DNA of 34,342 nt from contig BFEA01000524.1 of the NCBI GenBank assembly GCA_003427395.1, forward strand, positions 160,624 to 194,965, read 5' to 3'. Position 1 is the stretch's first letter; every line of letters begins with the position of its first letter. The notes beneath the pieces were generated by a model that was not told where the DNA came from, searched no databases, and worked only from the letters and a program-made list of their open reading frames with translations. The translations under genes were made by a program, and so were the position numbers. This DNA comes from Chara braunii (taxonomy: Eukaryota > Streptophyta > Charophyceae > Charales > Characeae). Positions 18,954 to 28,628 of the stretch are shown piece by piece.

Positions 18954-19751
18954 ATGGTTGATACCCATACTGGAAAGAGTACTGCCCCCTCCGAGGCCGA
19001 GCAGGCCCGGATCACCGCCCTTTTGAGAGAAAGGAAAGAGAAGAAGGAGCTCCTGAAGCAGGCGAAGTTAAAGGCTATCGCAAAGGAGCAAGCGGCGAAT
19101 AAGAAGAGACTAGAAGAAGAGATGTTGAGATTTCAACAGGAGAAGATGTTGCAAATACAGCAAGAGGAGGAGGAAAGAAGAAGGGCTACAGAGGAAGAAG
19201 CCGCTGCAGAAGACGAAGGAGAAGAAGAAGAAGAAGAGCGCCTCGAAAGGAGACGCAGGGAAGAGCGAGGGGAGAGTAGTGGCACGAAGGAGGAGGACAA
19301 ATGGAGGGAAAATAAGATTAGCGAATGGGTGGCTAACTTATCATTGGGAGAAGATGAAGAGGCATTGTTATATGTGCCGCAGGAGGAGAGGGAGGCGTTT
19401 GCCATGGCTTTGGAGCTGATGGAGGATCCCCTGCAACGCCAGGCGACAGAGGATGAGAAGAAGTTGGAGTGGAAGTTGAAGATGATGAGAGAAAAGAAGA
19501 GAAGGAGGGAGGAAGCCAATAGAATATCCGGGGAGGTTGAGCGAGTGCGAACCGGCAAGCAGGAGCTGCAGGCCCAAACAAAGATCCCTGCCAAGCTAGA
19601 TAAGATGATGGGCTTCTTGGAAGTTTTGAGTGAGGCCTGGCTGGGGGAGCACCAATCCCGTAAGGGTCAAGAGGTGACCCTGCAGGCAATGCGATCCGGG
19701 TTCAGAGAGTTTGCGAGCGACGTGGTAACCCACGTTCGGAACCGAAATTAG
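18954..19751 (+). pseudogene. gag: TE6 gag N-terminal part (charged coiled-coil)
   Basis: The frame opens at 18921 but the ATG at 18954 (MVDTHTGKSTAPSEAEQA) is preferred, because the preceding codons look like leader. Residues about 20-120 are almost entirely Glu, Lys, Arg, Gln and Ala (KEKKELLKQAKLKAIAKEQ, EEEERRRATEEEAAAEDEG), a strong coiled-coil candidate. A less charged segment follows (ISEWVANLSLGEDEEALLYV), with FREFASDVVTHVRNRN at the end. TAG at 19749-19751 closes it. The capsid-like part follows five bases on in another frame, so one frameshift separates the halves. TE7 gag also has a long charged N-terminal half, suggesting TE6 and TE7 share a lineage distinct from TE1, TE2 and TE5. 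Confidence 0.75.
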
Positions 19752-19755
19752 AAGA

Positions 19756-21134
19756 TTGAGGGATGGCGTAGACAAGTTTTGTGCAGGCGCCATTGAGAGC
19801 GCCAAAGTTGTGGCCACAATAGAGGCCGCAGTTTGTCCTCGCAAAGAGCTAGTCAAGTTAAAATTTCCTGACTTGTATAGCGGGAAGAAGGAGGAGAATT
19901 TCGATAATTGGGAGGCCAGTATAAGCACATATGTCTATTTACAGCATATTGACCCCGAAGAACAAGTCCTCGTCGCCTTCCACGCTCTAAAGGATGAATC
20001 GGCTAGCTTCGCCAGGTCCCCCGCACGTGCCGCAGATTGCGAGCACAATATGATCGCATATTCTTGGCTTACCCCCCTCGCCACTTTCCTCAAACTCCTG
20101 CGCGAGAGATTTGTTGACGTCACCAGAGGCGTCAGGGCCTCTGATAAGCTCCAGACCATCCATTCACGACAGTGGAGGAGTGCGAGAGCACTCAAAGCTG
20201 TCATGGACGACTTGGTAGCCCTCCCAGACCACGGGGTCACGGCGGCCCAGCTGGTTCAATTGTTCTATCGTGCCATGCCAGAGCCCTTACGAGGGCATTT
20301 CTTTGACAAGACCCAACAGGCCAATATCACGTACGATGCGTTGAGTCGAGAAGTGGTCGTGTTTGAGGCGAGGTCTATGCAGTTTCCACTTTCTGGCATA
20401 AGGACCTAGATAAGGGAAAGAAGTGGAAAGGTCGTACCATCTCTGGCCAAGTCCGGGCCAAGGATCATTTGATCCTTACCTTAGACGAAGGTGGTACAGA
20501 CGAGGTCCCCTACAGTTAGATCGAGTGGGGGCTTGAAGAGGAAGACAGTAGTGTAGGTCAAGGGAGGTCCTATGCTGTTGTCGCGGCTGGAGGAAGGCCG
20601 CAAAGTAGAGGAGGAGGCCAGGGCCAAAGGGGCTAGGCCATGGGAGGCCGAGGATTAGGCGCTCAGGGGGTTGGCAGTCAAGGGAGCTGTCAAGCGAGAG
20701 GTAGGGGTCAAGGTCCCCCGCCAAATCGTCAAGGTCCTGTCCCCGCAGCGACGAGGTGGTAGGTCACCTCAAAGGTCAGGAGGTTGGCACCCAGGTTGGC
20801 CACAAGGCCGACCCTAGGAAGATCTGGGCCTGGACTAGAAAGTGTGGCAACAGTGAATGGAGCAGGGGCAGTGCATTTACTGTGGTGACCCTGCCCATAT
20901 TATCAAATATTGTCCTAAGTATAGACAGGCCCGGTGGGCTGCCCTGGAGTCAAAAGGCAGCCGCCGGTAGGGGTCGCAACTGCCCCTACTATTAGGCCAT
21001 GTGGGGAAGCAAGCGCGCGAGTACAGGAAACTCCCACACCACATGAGCCTTCGACAGAGGTTGCAGGCCGGTGCCTAGTTAGCTGTCCAGAGACCGCTTG
21101 TGTCAGCGTCTCTCTAGGCACGTAGCTCACAGGC
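19756..21134 (+). pseudogene. gag: TE6 gag capsid and zinc knuckle
   Basis: Retrotransposon gag domain. Landmarks are LVKLKFPDLYSGKKEENFDN, NWEASISTYVYLQHIDPEEQ, FLKLLRERFVDVTRG, HSRQWRSARALKAVMDDLV and LFYRAMPEPLRGHFF. The TAG at 20407-20409 ends this frame; homologous-looking sequence continues in another frame (KDLDKGKKWKGRTISGQVRA, then an Arg/Gly/Gln-rich stretch) with two further stops. A CCHC knuckle CIYCGDPAHIIKYC (C-x2-C-x4-H-x4-C) is encoded at 20872-20913. The protein would form the particle shell and bind element RNA. The layout is complete but the frame is broken at least three times. Confidence 0.82.
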
Positions 21135-22018
21135 GTGGCAGAGGAATTAAAGGAGAGGATGCCTGGCTGGGCCAAGATGAAGAAAGATAGTAAAGGGCAG
21201 CTAGTGTTAGTTGATATAGTGGTCTTCAGGAGTAGAGTTGGGGCCCTTATAGATTCAGGGGCCACGCGCAGTTATATTAGCCGTAGAACACTGAAGAAGC
21301 TGAGGCTAGGATCAAAAGTCCAAAAGTTAGAAGACCCCATAGTTAGTGTCCACGCAGACAACCGCACTATGTGTGTTGAGGACTACGTAGAGGGAGTCCA
21401 GGCGTACTTCCGCCTAGAAAAAGATGGGAAGGTGGAGAAAGTTCTCCATTTCCTGACTCTCCTCGTTCAGGATGACCTTCCCTTCGATATAGTCCTAGGT
21501 ACGGACTGGGGAGAGGCAGTAGAGGCCACACTCCACTTGCGAGAGCATGAGTGTAGGCTCCCTAGTCCGTCTGTCGAGGTTAAGACCGCCCGCCTGTTTC
21601 ATGTGTCAGGAGTAGATAACTCCTTGGCACATTGCTGCCTCAGTGCTCCCGCGTTCACGCGATTAGTGAAGAAGGAGCAATTAGAGGACCAGGTTTTCGT
21701 AGTGTATGTTAGACCTGTCACTGAGCCTAAGGAAGGGGATAGCTCCATGGATCCAACCATTGCCAAGCTGCTAGAGGAGTTTAAAGATCTGACAGAGCCG
21801 CCGACAGGAGTAGTGTCGCGGCCAATCCAGCACAGGATAGAGATAGAGCCTGGCAGTAGAACTCCTAAGGGAGCAGTCTACAGGATGTCCCCTAGAGAGT
21901 TAGACGAGCTGCGCAAGCAGTTGGATGAGCTCTTTGAGAAAGGTTGGATTAGGCCCAGTTCGTCCCCTTTTGGAGCACCGATACTAATTGTCCCCAAGAA
22001 GGAAGGAGAGCTACGGGT
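21135..22018 (+). pseudogene. pol: TE6 protease and N-terminal RT, truncated
   Basis: An uninterrupted frame. The aspartic protease active site is ALIDSGATRSYIS (Asp codon 21252-21254, intact) with FDIVLGTDWGEAVEA as second landmark. The pro-RT linker follows (LLEEFKDLTEPPTGVVS, then RIEIEPGSRTPKGAVYRMSP). RT begins with LFEKGWIRPSSSPFGAPILI and KKEGELR. At about 22018, one or two codons before the expected C-x-D-Y-R-x-L-N block, gypsy similarity stops and LINE-like sequence begins. No catalytic RT residues remain, although this stretch is less decayed than TE2, having no stop over 880 bp. The break may be an insertion point or a deletion. Confidence 0.9.
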
Positions 22019-22505
22019 CCAGAATAAACCAGGTGCCAGGTGCTTCCTCTACTTCCAGCAGCATGTTGGGTTGGAGTTTTCGTTCTTTCTGTTGCTTTGG
22101 GAGTTTGGGGCAGTTGGGGTCGGTGCCAAGGTGGCCTCTCTCCCTGCACCTAAAGCAGATGGGTGAATTTTTGGTTGAGATATCAATAATTAATTCCCTG
22201 TCATGGATCACGAGCTTCCATGTTTGGGGGAAGACTGGTGGGTCGTCAGTCTTCAAACTCTTCACCTCAAGGATTGCACCTGGAAGACCTCCTACCACTT
22301 CTGCCTCCTCAAGCAGCAGGGCGCCGCAGCTATGGCTGCCCAAGTTCCCCCCTTCGAAGAGGAAGAAGACTGGGCGCTTGTCGCAACTTCCAAAAAAATG
22401 AGAAAAGAACCTCAAAATTCTCAGCCTCTCCCTACTTCTACGAGACTTCCCTAGACCTACAACATAGCAGTCACCTACGAACCTATCTGACCGTCGAAAC
22501 AGCAA
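22019..22505 (-). pseudogene. LINE ORF1-like fragment with zinc knuckle
   Basis: A minus-strand frame of 164 codons. Residues about 95-115 (TWKLVIHDRELIIDISTKNS) lead into CFRCRERGHLGTDPNC (C-x2-C-x4-H-x6-C, 22110-22157), then PKLPKQQKERK. A single CCHC knuckle after a short beta-rich stretch fits the ORF1 (gag-like) protein of plant-type LINEs; the H-x6-C spacing is unusual (H-x4-C is usual). Codons before about residue 60 look random. The piece is flanked on the left by the TE6 break. A related DNA segment occurs near 32687-32750 on the plus strand. The family assignment is moderate. Confidence 0.45.
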
Positions 22506-23000
22506 ACATCTACGGCCAAACAGTCAAGATCTGCCTACATGCATCTGGATGGAAATCTAGACTACGGGGACCCAAGACTAGGGCCTACCAATTTCCAGAA
22601 GAGCAGGAAAGGACAAAGCAGCAAGACCTGAAGGGTCTAACGCTGCCAAATAGAGACTACCAGCGACAGGTTCACGGATCAAGCCCAGCAAGACTCAAAG
22701 CTAGTTATCAACACATACATCATTGCAGTGCCACAGTGGAGAGCCAGAAATTCCGGTGTCGCCAAAATCCATTTCAGGATTTTGTTCGCCGGATACTGTC
22801 GCTCCAACCTGTCGACAACAACCCAGATTTGCTTCCTAAAAAGGAAAAGAAAAGGCAAACATTCAGAACGTCATTGGGCAGATTCACCCGGGCTTAACTG
22901 CTGCCAGATACATATTCAAACTGCTATCCCGAAATCCTGAAAACGCCCTGCCAACGTTACTTTTCTTCTTTTTTTTTGGCGTCGTGGAATACTTTTATTC
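22506..23000. other. Unassigned stretch between LINE-like pieces
   Basis: A plus-strand frame is open through 22897 and a minus-strand stretch near 22700-22850 reads as plausible protein (VVVDRLERQYPANKILKW). Neither matches a family I recognise. A T-rich run lies at about 22965-22978. Probably LINE-derived. Confidence 0.3.
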
Positions 23001-23290
23001 TTCTCTTTCATGCCATTGCTCACAGCATAGGTGCACATGCACGGAAAACCAAGAGGACACATTGCAGTCCAGTTGCCCGTTTTCCCACCACCTTCGCATC
23101 CCTTGCATCCATGACTCACACAACATTTCCGTCCACAATGGCTGAAGGGCCCTCAGACAGCAGCATTGATTACTTCCTTGTAGGGGATGGATTTACCACC
23201 GCTTTAACCCTGCAAAAAAATTCTTAGTCGCTCCTCTCAGCCCTCTATGGTCTGACTCTGACAAAGTTTAAAGCCACCTGCAACTGAGCC
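23000..23290 (+). pseudogene. LINE endonuclease-like fragment
   Basis: A plus-strand reading gives FASLASMTHTTFPSTMAEG, then PSDSSIDYFLVGDGF. After a frame change it gives APLSPLWSDSDKV. The order (S-x-IDYFLV, then an S-D-x-D-like motif) resembles the end of an L1-type apurinic endonuclease, where SDHxP is the last catalytic motif; here His is not kept. Similarity to the 10490-10660 segment supports a shared LINE family. It is a short, decayed piece without an RT next to it. Confidence 0.4.
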
Positions 23291-23466
23291 TGTAGCTCCG
23301 GAGGTTATCCAGAATATCAATCATGATGAATGATTGCATTGCTCCTTGATTGACCGAGCTGAGGGTCATGCAAGCAACATGAACAGTGGGCCCACAGCCA
23401 TTGTTTCTTTCTTTTTTTTTTCCAAAAAGAAAAGGGGGCTAGCCCCTAACATATTGTGTACAATCC

Positions 23467-23965
23467 AGCAGTCTAGCTCAGTTGGTTAGGCACGCAAGTG
23501 GCATCCAGGAGGTTGTGGGTTCAAGCCCCATGACCGCATGCGGCGCACTTAGTGCCAATGGACTGTGATAGTCCTCTGGATACCCCTGATTGGTATTAGC
23601 GGGGTCTATGACCAACACGTGTGCGAGTGCGAGTGGGTTGTGTCACTTGTGTGTGGTGTGTGGGAGAGTGTTGGCCATAGCCTCTGCTGGTACTCGATGA
23701 GGGGTGGGGGACAATGAGAAAGGGAGGCGCAGCTACTGGCAAAATGCTCGGTCTTTGCGTTAGCCGTACCCCCACCGACGGCCCCACCCCATCTCTGACT
23801 ACCGCTGTTGGGGCGGGGGGCAACATGATTTACCTCATTTGTGAGGCCCTATGCTTGCAGGGGTCTCCTCTATATAGTCTGAGTAGTTGTAGGAAGATAG
23901 TGAAAGGCAAAAAGAATTTGAGAGAAGAACATACTGTAGTTTTTTAAAAGGAAAAAAGAAAAACG
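23467..23965 (+). mobile_element. tRNA-derived SINE-like element
   Basis: The head (23467-23538) holds a perfect Pol III A box TAGCTCAGTTGG (23474-23485) and B box GGTTCAAGCCC (23518-23528). The T-arm pairs fully (GTGGG / CCCAT, one G-U) around TTCAAGC. The acceptor pairs 5 of 7; D and anticodon stems do not pair, so it is not a working tRNA. A non-coding body of about 400 bp follows (with GCCATAGC at 23674) and the unit may end at the A-rich TTTTTTAAAAGGAAAAAAG near 23940-23965. The 3' end is a guess. Confidence 0.55.
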
Positions 23966-23989
23966 TACTGTGTGCACATGATCCAAGCA

Positions 23990-24065
23990 GGATTTCACTC
24001 ATGCGCTGTCCACTAACAGTTATGCAGTGAGTAATGTACCACTCAGCCACGTGGCTGGTTAGCCC
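23990..24065 (-). mobile_element. Degenerate tRNA-like unit (minus strand)
   Basis: On the minus strand TGGCTGAGTGG matches the Pol III A box. TAACTGTTAGTGGACAGCGC and ATGAGTGAAATCCTGC follow, the latter a decayed B box. The same order of words occurs on the plus strand in the adjacent tandem array, so this is an inverted copy of its tRNA-like part. Confidence 0.45.
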
Positions 24066-24191
24066 ATAACATTTCAATAGCGGGGTCACAAACTTTCGAC
24101 AGCCGGCCCACAGCCGGCCCACAGTGGGCCCAAATACTTCCAACCCTTCTTCCAACCCTTCTTCCAGTGAAAAGCATCATCAACCAACATG

Positions 24192-24545
24192 CATACATGT
24201 AACTGCTAGGGAACAGATCATGAGTTCAAAATTCAAATACAAGACTGCCAGGGGCTACCGCCTTTGCATCATGTGCACCACTGCACCATGCTGTGCCTGC
24301 ATGCTACATTCATACATGTAACTGAAAGAAAACAGATCATGAGTTAAATCCTGCTGGATACAAAGTTACAAACTGCTATGGGCTACCCCCCTTGCATCAT
24401 GCACACCTCTGAAGCACGGAGTGGCTGAACGCCACACACATACATGTATTTGTTAGGAAACAGGTCATGAGTTCAAATCCTCATCGACACAAAAGTGCTA
24501 GGGACTACCACCTTTGCATCATACACACTTCTGTAGTCTGTACCA
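24192..24545 (+). repeat. Tandem array of three about 120-bp tRNA-like units
   Basis: Units start CATACATGTA at 24192, 24311 and 24439. Each continues with (A/G)AACAG(A/G)TCATGAGTT(C)AAA, a B-box-like TTCAAATCC, then GGGCTACC.CCTTTGCATCAT and CACCTCTG. Unit 3 has ATGAG / CTCAT flanking TTCAAATC, a T-arm-like hairpin, and GTGGCTGAACGCC upstream as a weak A box. Confidence 0.75.
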
Positions 24546-24688
24546 TGCACACGCGGGTCGATCGCTCTCCGACGAGCAAGACCACATTGGGTTCTGCGTA
24601 AAGGGCCCAGACAGTGTTGTCGGTTTTCTTATTTTCCAGGGCTGAATCTGGGAAAAAAGTTCAAGAAACCAAAAAATTAAAAAGGTAT

Positions 24689-24840
24689 GTGCTGAGGGCA
24701 GACTCACACTACGCACTCAAAATCGCAGAATCCCAAAATCAGCGGCCAGATCCAGTCCTCCTAATCGAAGAACTCGATCTGGCCGCTCATTTTGCTATTC
24801 TGTGATTTTGAGAGCCTAGTGCGAGTATGCTCTGAGTGTG
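24689..24840. mobile_element. Foldback (hairpin) element of about 150 bp
   Basis: Arms of about 65 bp pair across a 23-nt loop (753-775 of this kilobase). The innermost 12 bp are perfect (AGCGGCCAGATC 24741-24752 with GATCTGGCCGCT 24776-24787). Outside, AAAATCGCAGAAT pairs with ATTCTGTGATTTT with one mismatch. The outer stretch CAGACTCACACTACGCACTC pairs with GAGAGCCTAGTGCGAGTATG with several mismatches. It could be a MITE or a small-RNA-type foldback. No target duplication is clear. Confidence 0.8.
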
Positions 24841-25700
24841 AGGAGGGAGCAAGGAGAAAAGGGCAAACAAAGTTCAAAAAACAGCATTTGGAACTTTCAG
24901 TACGACAAAAGGGAGAAGAAAAGAAGAGGAAAAGGAATAAAAAACTAAAAAAAGAGAAAAGCAGACAAAGGGACCCAGCTATTTAATGGGAATGGATGGC
25001 ACCAGGGCTGAGGAGGCGTCATGAGGGACAAGGGAAAAAAGAAGTGCCTAGCACTGCCTACAGTATTACACACCTTCAGGGTGCGAATCCGGTTATTCTG
25101 TATAATGGCAGCACATCATGAACCGAAGCAAAGCAGGGCAATCCAGAGTGGAACAGAAGACACCAAATCATGTAAGATGTTGTCAGTCTGAGACCTGAAG
25201 CTTCAACCCCAAGCAGGCACCCTGAAATTGATATTTCACAATGATTCCTTCACGTCTCTCACACACATTAAAATCTCCCATGCTCTATATCCTTTCTCTC
25301 GCAAATAACAGCGAGTGAAGACCACATGGTGCAATTATCCATGCAATTTGAGATAGCAACCACCACTCTTTTGTATCGGATTTAAAACACGTCAAAGTTT
25401 GGCAAGGGAGGGAGGATGGGGGAACTGGGAGCCGGGGAAGAGGAAGGAGGGAGAGAAAGACAAAAAAAAAAACATATCATCATCGGTCCGATTTCCAATG
25501 TTATTACAGTCTCTGGTGCTTGTCCTAACGTAGTAATGGAATTCCTTCTTCTTCTTTTTTTCTTCTCCCATCCATATCCTCTCTCTCACAAATAAATGGA
25601 ATTGAGTCGGTGTAATGAACCCAGTCTGGCAGATACTCATCAGTCGTCAAACACTAGTAGTCTCGGTATCTGCAGCATAGTGTCCAATTATCGTGAAATG
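24841..25700. other. No gene seen; A/G-rich intergenic sequence
   Basis: Purine-rich near 24841-24975 and 25395-25465. Two similar words, TCTATATCCTTTCTCTCGCAAA (25290 area, here split by one base from the other) and ATATCCTCTCTCTCACAAA (25575 area), hint at a diverged duplication. No coding signature was recognised. Confidence 0.5.
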
Positions 25701-26096
25701 ATATCTGAAACAGTATCTCATTACCATTAGACAAAGAGAGAGTGGAGGGGGATTAGACAGAGGAGAAGGTGGGAGAGATGATCAATGACCACTCAAGAAT
25801 AATCCAAACAAACCCCACTCCTTCTCCGGGCTTCTTCCTCCTCCACGTCATCAACCAGTATATGATAATAAGTATGATAATCCTGATCACACAGTAGTGC
25901 CACGTGGCACTCTCATATCGTGAAGACCATGAAGACTCGCAGAATACAGTGACGACGTCAACCTCAGGTGAGTACATGATCCCAATCATCCACAGATCCC
26001 GATCTTCCTCCTCCTCGCAACCAGTCACCTCATGTAGACAGCGTGGTCAATGCCACATCAGCAGTCGAGACAGGTGGCATGCACCGCATCATCAAT

Positions 26097-26287
26097 GAAG
26101 ACCAGAGGCAGCGCCACATCAGCATGCAATATAGACCATAGGCAGCACCACATCAGCATGCAATGTAGACCATAGGCAGCGCGGCATCAATGTAGACCAT
26201 AGGCAGCACCACATCGATGTAGACCAGAGGCAGCGCCACATCAGCATGCAATGTAGACCATAGGCAGCGCCACATTAATGTAGAATG
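26097..26287. repeat. Minisatellite with alternating 34- and 27-bp units
   Basis: Six units of GTAGACCATAGGCAGCGCCA followed by CATCAGCATGCAAT (34 bp) or CATCAAT (27 bp) begin at 26097, 26131, 26165, 26192, 26219 and 26253. The short form lacks the internal CAGCATG. Confidence 0.92.
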
Positions 26288-26640
26288 TGCCAGCATGCCG
26301 TCGTCTCCACAGTGGCTGCGCTCAGCCCGTGTCCAGCCAGCGTCTCGCCAGCAACAATGCCAGCGTCTTGTTGAAGTCAAGCCAGCGTCCAAGCAGCATA
26401 GCAAGACTGAATGTTGACCACCTCGAGGCCAGCCTTTAAGTAGCATTTGACGAGGCTGTTTGGCCTCGGGTCCCTTTCCCACAGTCGTCCAGATTGAAAC
26501 ACAGCCGAGGGCCTGGATTATGTACAGTTGCAGACTTCCCTTTGGACCTGATGCTGTTTGGGTACCTGCATACAAACAAGTGTGTGTGCCTGACCGGCGG
26601 CCTAGGCAGGGTACCTTTGGACTTTGACTGTTGGTGTTAC

Positions 26641-26664
26641 GACAGTTGACTAAAGTCAATTGTC
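26641..26664. repeat. 24-bp palindrome at the presumed TE7 LTR start
   Basis: GACAGTTGACT and AGTCAATTGTC are inverted repeats (10 of 11 pairs) separated by AA. Both arms contain a TTGAC core. Confidence 0.9.
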
Positions 26665-26798
26665 ACACGTCCAGGCCCTGATTCCTCGTGTGGGGTTATT
26701 TTTCCCCATTTTGGCCTAGGCTGAGGGCGGCCAGGTAGGCCCTCGGATATTCCACGAGACATATGGCATGGGTTATTGCATTCCTACCGGCCCAGTTT

Positions 26799-27433
26799 TC
26801 AAGTTCCATCGCAGAAAATACATCGATTCTCACTTAACCCACGTTCATACGCAGCAACAACGTCAGGAGCAGTAGTTAGGAGTTCTTTTTTACTAAACCA
26901 TCTGGCTTCAAATGGAGGCTGGGACTTGAACTGTACCTTATAATACTTTTGAGGTCTTCCTCTCCCACCTGTAGAAAAATAGCCATGCTCCAATATCTTT
27001 TCCACTTTGTAACCTCCATTCATAGAGGGTGGAAACATAGATGGCATATTTGGAGAGTTATCAACAACTTAGATGCATGGAAGACAGGGTATGTCCTTAG
27101 TTGTGGTGTTACATCGATGTGGTAGGAAGGTCCGTCTGCATCTCCAATCACCTTGAAAACTTCCCAGGGCCCATAGGAGACTGGTAGCAGTTTCTGAGAC
27201 ACATTTTCTTCTAAGGACAAATCTTTAGACTTAACCCAAACAAGATCCCCTTCTTGAAATTTTGAAGGTTGATGATGTTTATTGGCTTGTTCAATCATTT
27301 GTAGTTGGGTTTTTTGTATGTTTTCCTTAACCTTCATAATGTCTTCTTCATACAAAACTGCGAATTCACGCGTACCTGGGGGTAGCCTCTGAATCTGGTC
27401 CCTTGTTAACGCTTCAATGGGACACCTACGCAT
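26799..27433 (-). pseudogene. pol: TE7 integrase C-terminus with chromodomain
   Basis: Minus strand. The first frame (27433-27020) gives an integrase tail (QANKHHQPSKFQEGDLVWVK, SQKLLPVSYGPWEVFKVIG, YPVFHASKLLI). A frameshift near 27040 leads to a clear chromodomain (27047-26799): YKVEKILEHGYFSTGG, KYYKVQFKSQPPFEARWFSK and ELLTTAPDVVAAYE. The aromatic positions of the methyl-lysine cage are plausible. This is a chromovirus-type module like those of TE2 and TE5, but the sequence is much closer to canonical chromodomains. Confidence 0.9.
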
Positions 27434-28232
27434 CTATCCTTTATGCAGTGCATTAGGCGTTCTACCTGCAACAATATGTATGTTGTTATTATAGGCACTG
27501 ACAATTTAGGCAAGTTTTCATCCCAATCTATCTAATCAGGTCGGACATACATTCGCAAAAGTTATTGGCAAAGATGGTTCATTTGCTCAGTTTGGCCATT
27601 CGTTTCAGGATGTCTGTCTGACGACATGGTCAATCTGGTCCCACAAACTTCCATCAACTTCTGCCATTGTAGACTAGTGAACCGAACATCCCTATTAGAG
27701 ACGATGATTTTCGGGATCCATACTCAGAGACCCATCGCATCTGAAATTTCTAGATGACTAGCTCGGTTCTAGCTTCGGCAGGCAAAGGAATGAACATAAC
27801 ATACTTAGGGAATCTATCTACGATGACCATTACTTGACAATTGTCATTTCGACTCTTAGTGAGACTTATAAAGTCAATAGAAATAGACTCACCTGGCTCA
27901 CTTGGAATAGGCAGCGGTCTCAACAATCCCATCGGATTCTCATGTGGGGGTTTGTTCCTTCGACAGACAAGACAAGTCCGCACATAGGTTAGTACATCTT
28001 TCTTTATTCCTTTCCATTCAAAACGTTCTCGCACATCGGCATACGTCTTCTTAAAACCAAAGTGACCTTCTACATCATGGCATTCCCCAATGATTACACT
28101 CTTGATTGGTTCTTGGTGAGGAATACATAATCTTTCTTCGGTTTGATCCAAGTAGAAGAGTAAGCCATCAGTCATTCGATATTCAGGGAACAATTCAGGT
28201 TTCTTTCGTAAAGTCTCAATAATGGGCTTCAA
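27434..28232 (-). pseudogene. pol: TE7 integrase zinc finger and catalytic core
   Basis: Minus strand. GECHDVEGHFGFKKT and CLVCRRNK form the HHCC finger. SISIDFISLTKSRNDNCQ carries the first catalytic Asp. The frame (28232-27750) then stops. The core continues in other frames: PKIIVSNRDVRFTSLQW (second Asp) and SSDRHPETNGQTEQMNH (Glu). All three DDE residues are present, but at least two frameshifts and several stops split them. Confidence 0.88.
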
Positions 28233-28628
28233 ATAGGATCACTCTCATACCCTCGCAGATCTGTTCTTTTAGTTCATTCCCGATATCGAGGTAGGAGATG
28301 ATGGTTCCAAAGAAATCTGCACGCCAAGACAAAGCATCCGCAACCACATTAGACTGACCTTAGATGATTTTCACCTCAAAGTCAAAAGTATCTAATAAAG
28401 CAGACCATCTTACCAACTTGTTAGAGAGTTTAGGTTGAGTCTTGATCCACTTCAAAGTAGAGTGGTCAGAATAGACAGTGAAATGCCTCCCTAGCAAGTA
28501 GTGTTTTCAGGTGTCTAGTGCAACAGCAAAGGCATACAATTCTCTTTCATAGGTGGAGTTGGCCATTTTCTCTGACGGAAGTTTTCTCGACATAAACTCG
28601 ATAGGTCTATATCCCTACCGTTATCCTG
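28233..28628 (-). pseudogene. pol: TE7 RNase H C-terminal part
   Basis: After TAG at about 28629 (GVAL*QDNG) the minus strand continues in a shifted frame with RPIEFMSRKLPSEKMA and NSTYERELYAFAVAL, and further on SDHSTLKWI and VVADALSWRADF, all RNase H and connection landmarks of gypsy pol. There are multiple stops. Confidence 0.75.

Larger units (their letters stand above)
25700..26667 (-). mobile_element. Probable TE7 3' LTR (minus strand), inner limit unknown
   Basis: Downstream of the TE7 chromodomain the minus strand gives TGTGACAATTGACTTTAGTC at 26667, a TG start within a 24-bp palindrome (26641-26664). The following sequence has no coding signature and contains the 26097-26287 minisatellite. 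No good polypurine tract precedes it and its partner LTR is not visible, so the call rests on position and the TG/hairpin start. Confidence 0.45.

Noticed and set aside
19133-19689. Minus-strand frames opposite TE6 gag
   Set aside because: Ser/Leu-rich shadows of the Glu/Lys-rich gag codons.
22220-22897. 225-codon plus-strand frame as a gene
   Set aside because: No recognisable domain and it overlaps the minus-strand zinc-knuckle frame; kept only as an unassigned stretch.
23467-23538. A functional tRNA gene
   Set aside because: A and B boxes are good but D and anticodon stems do not pair and the acceptor has two mismatches; better as a SINE head.
26153-26659. 168-codon minus-strand frame
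   Set aside because: Includes the 34/27-bp minisatellite translated as VYIDxxLPM repeats; non-coding LTR sequence.
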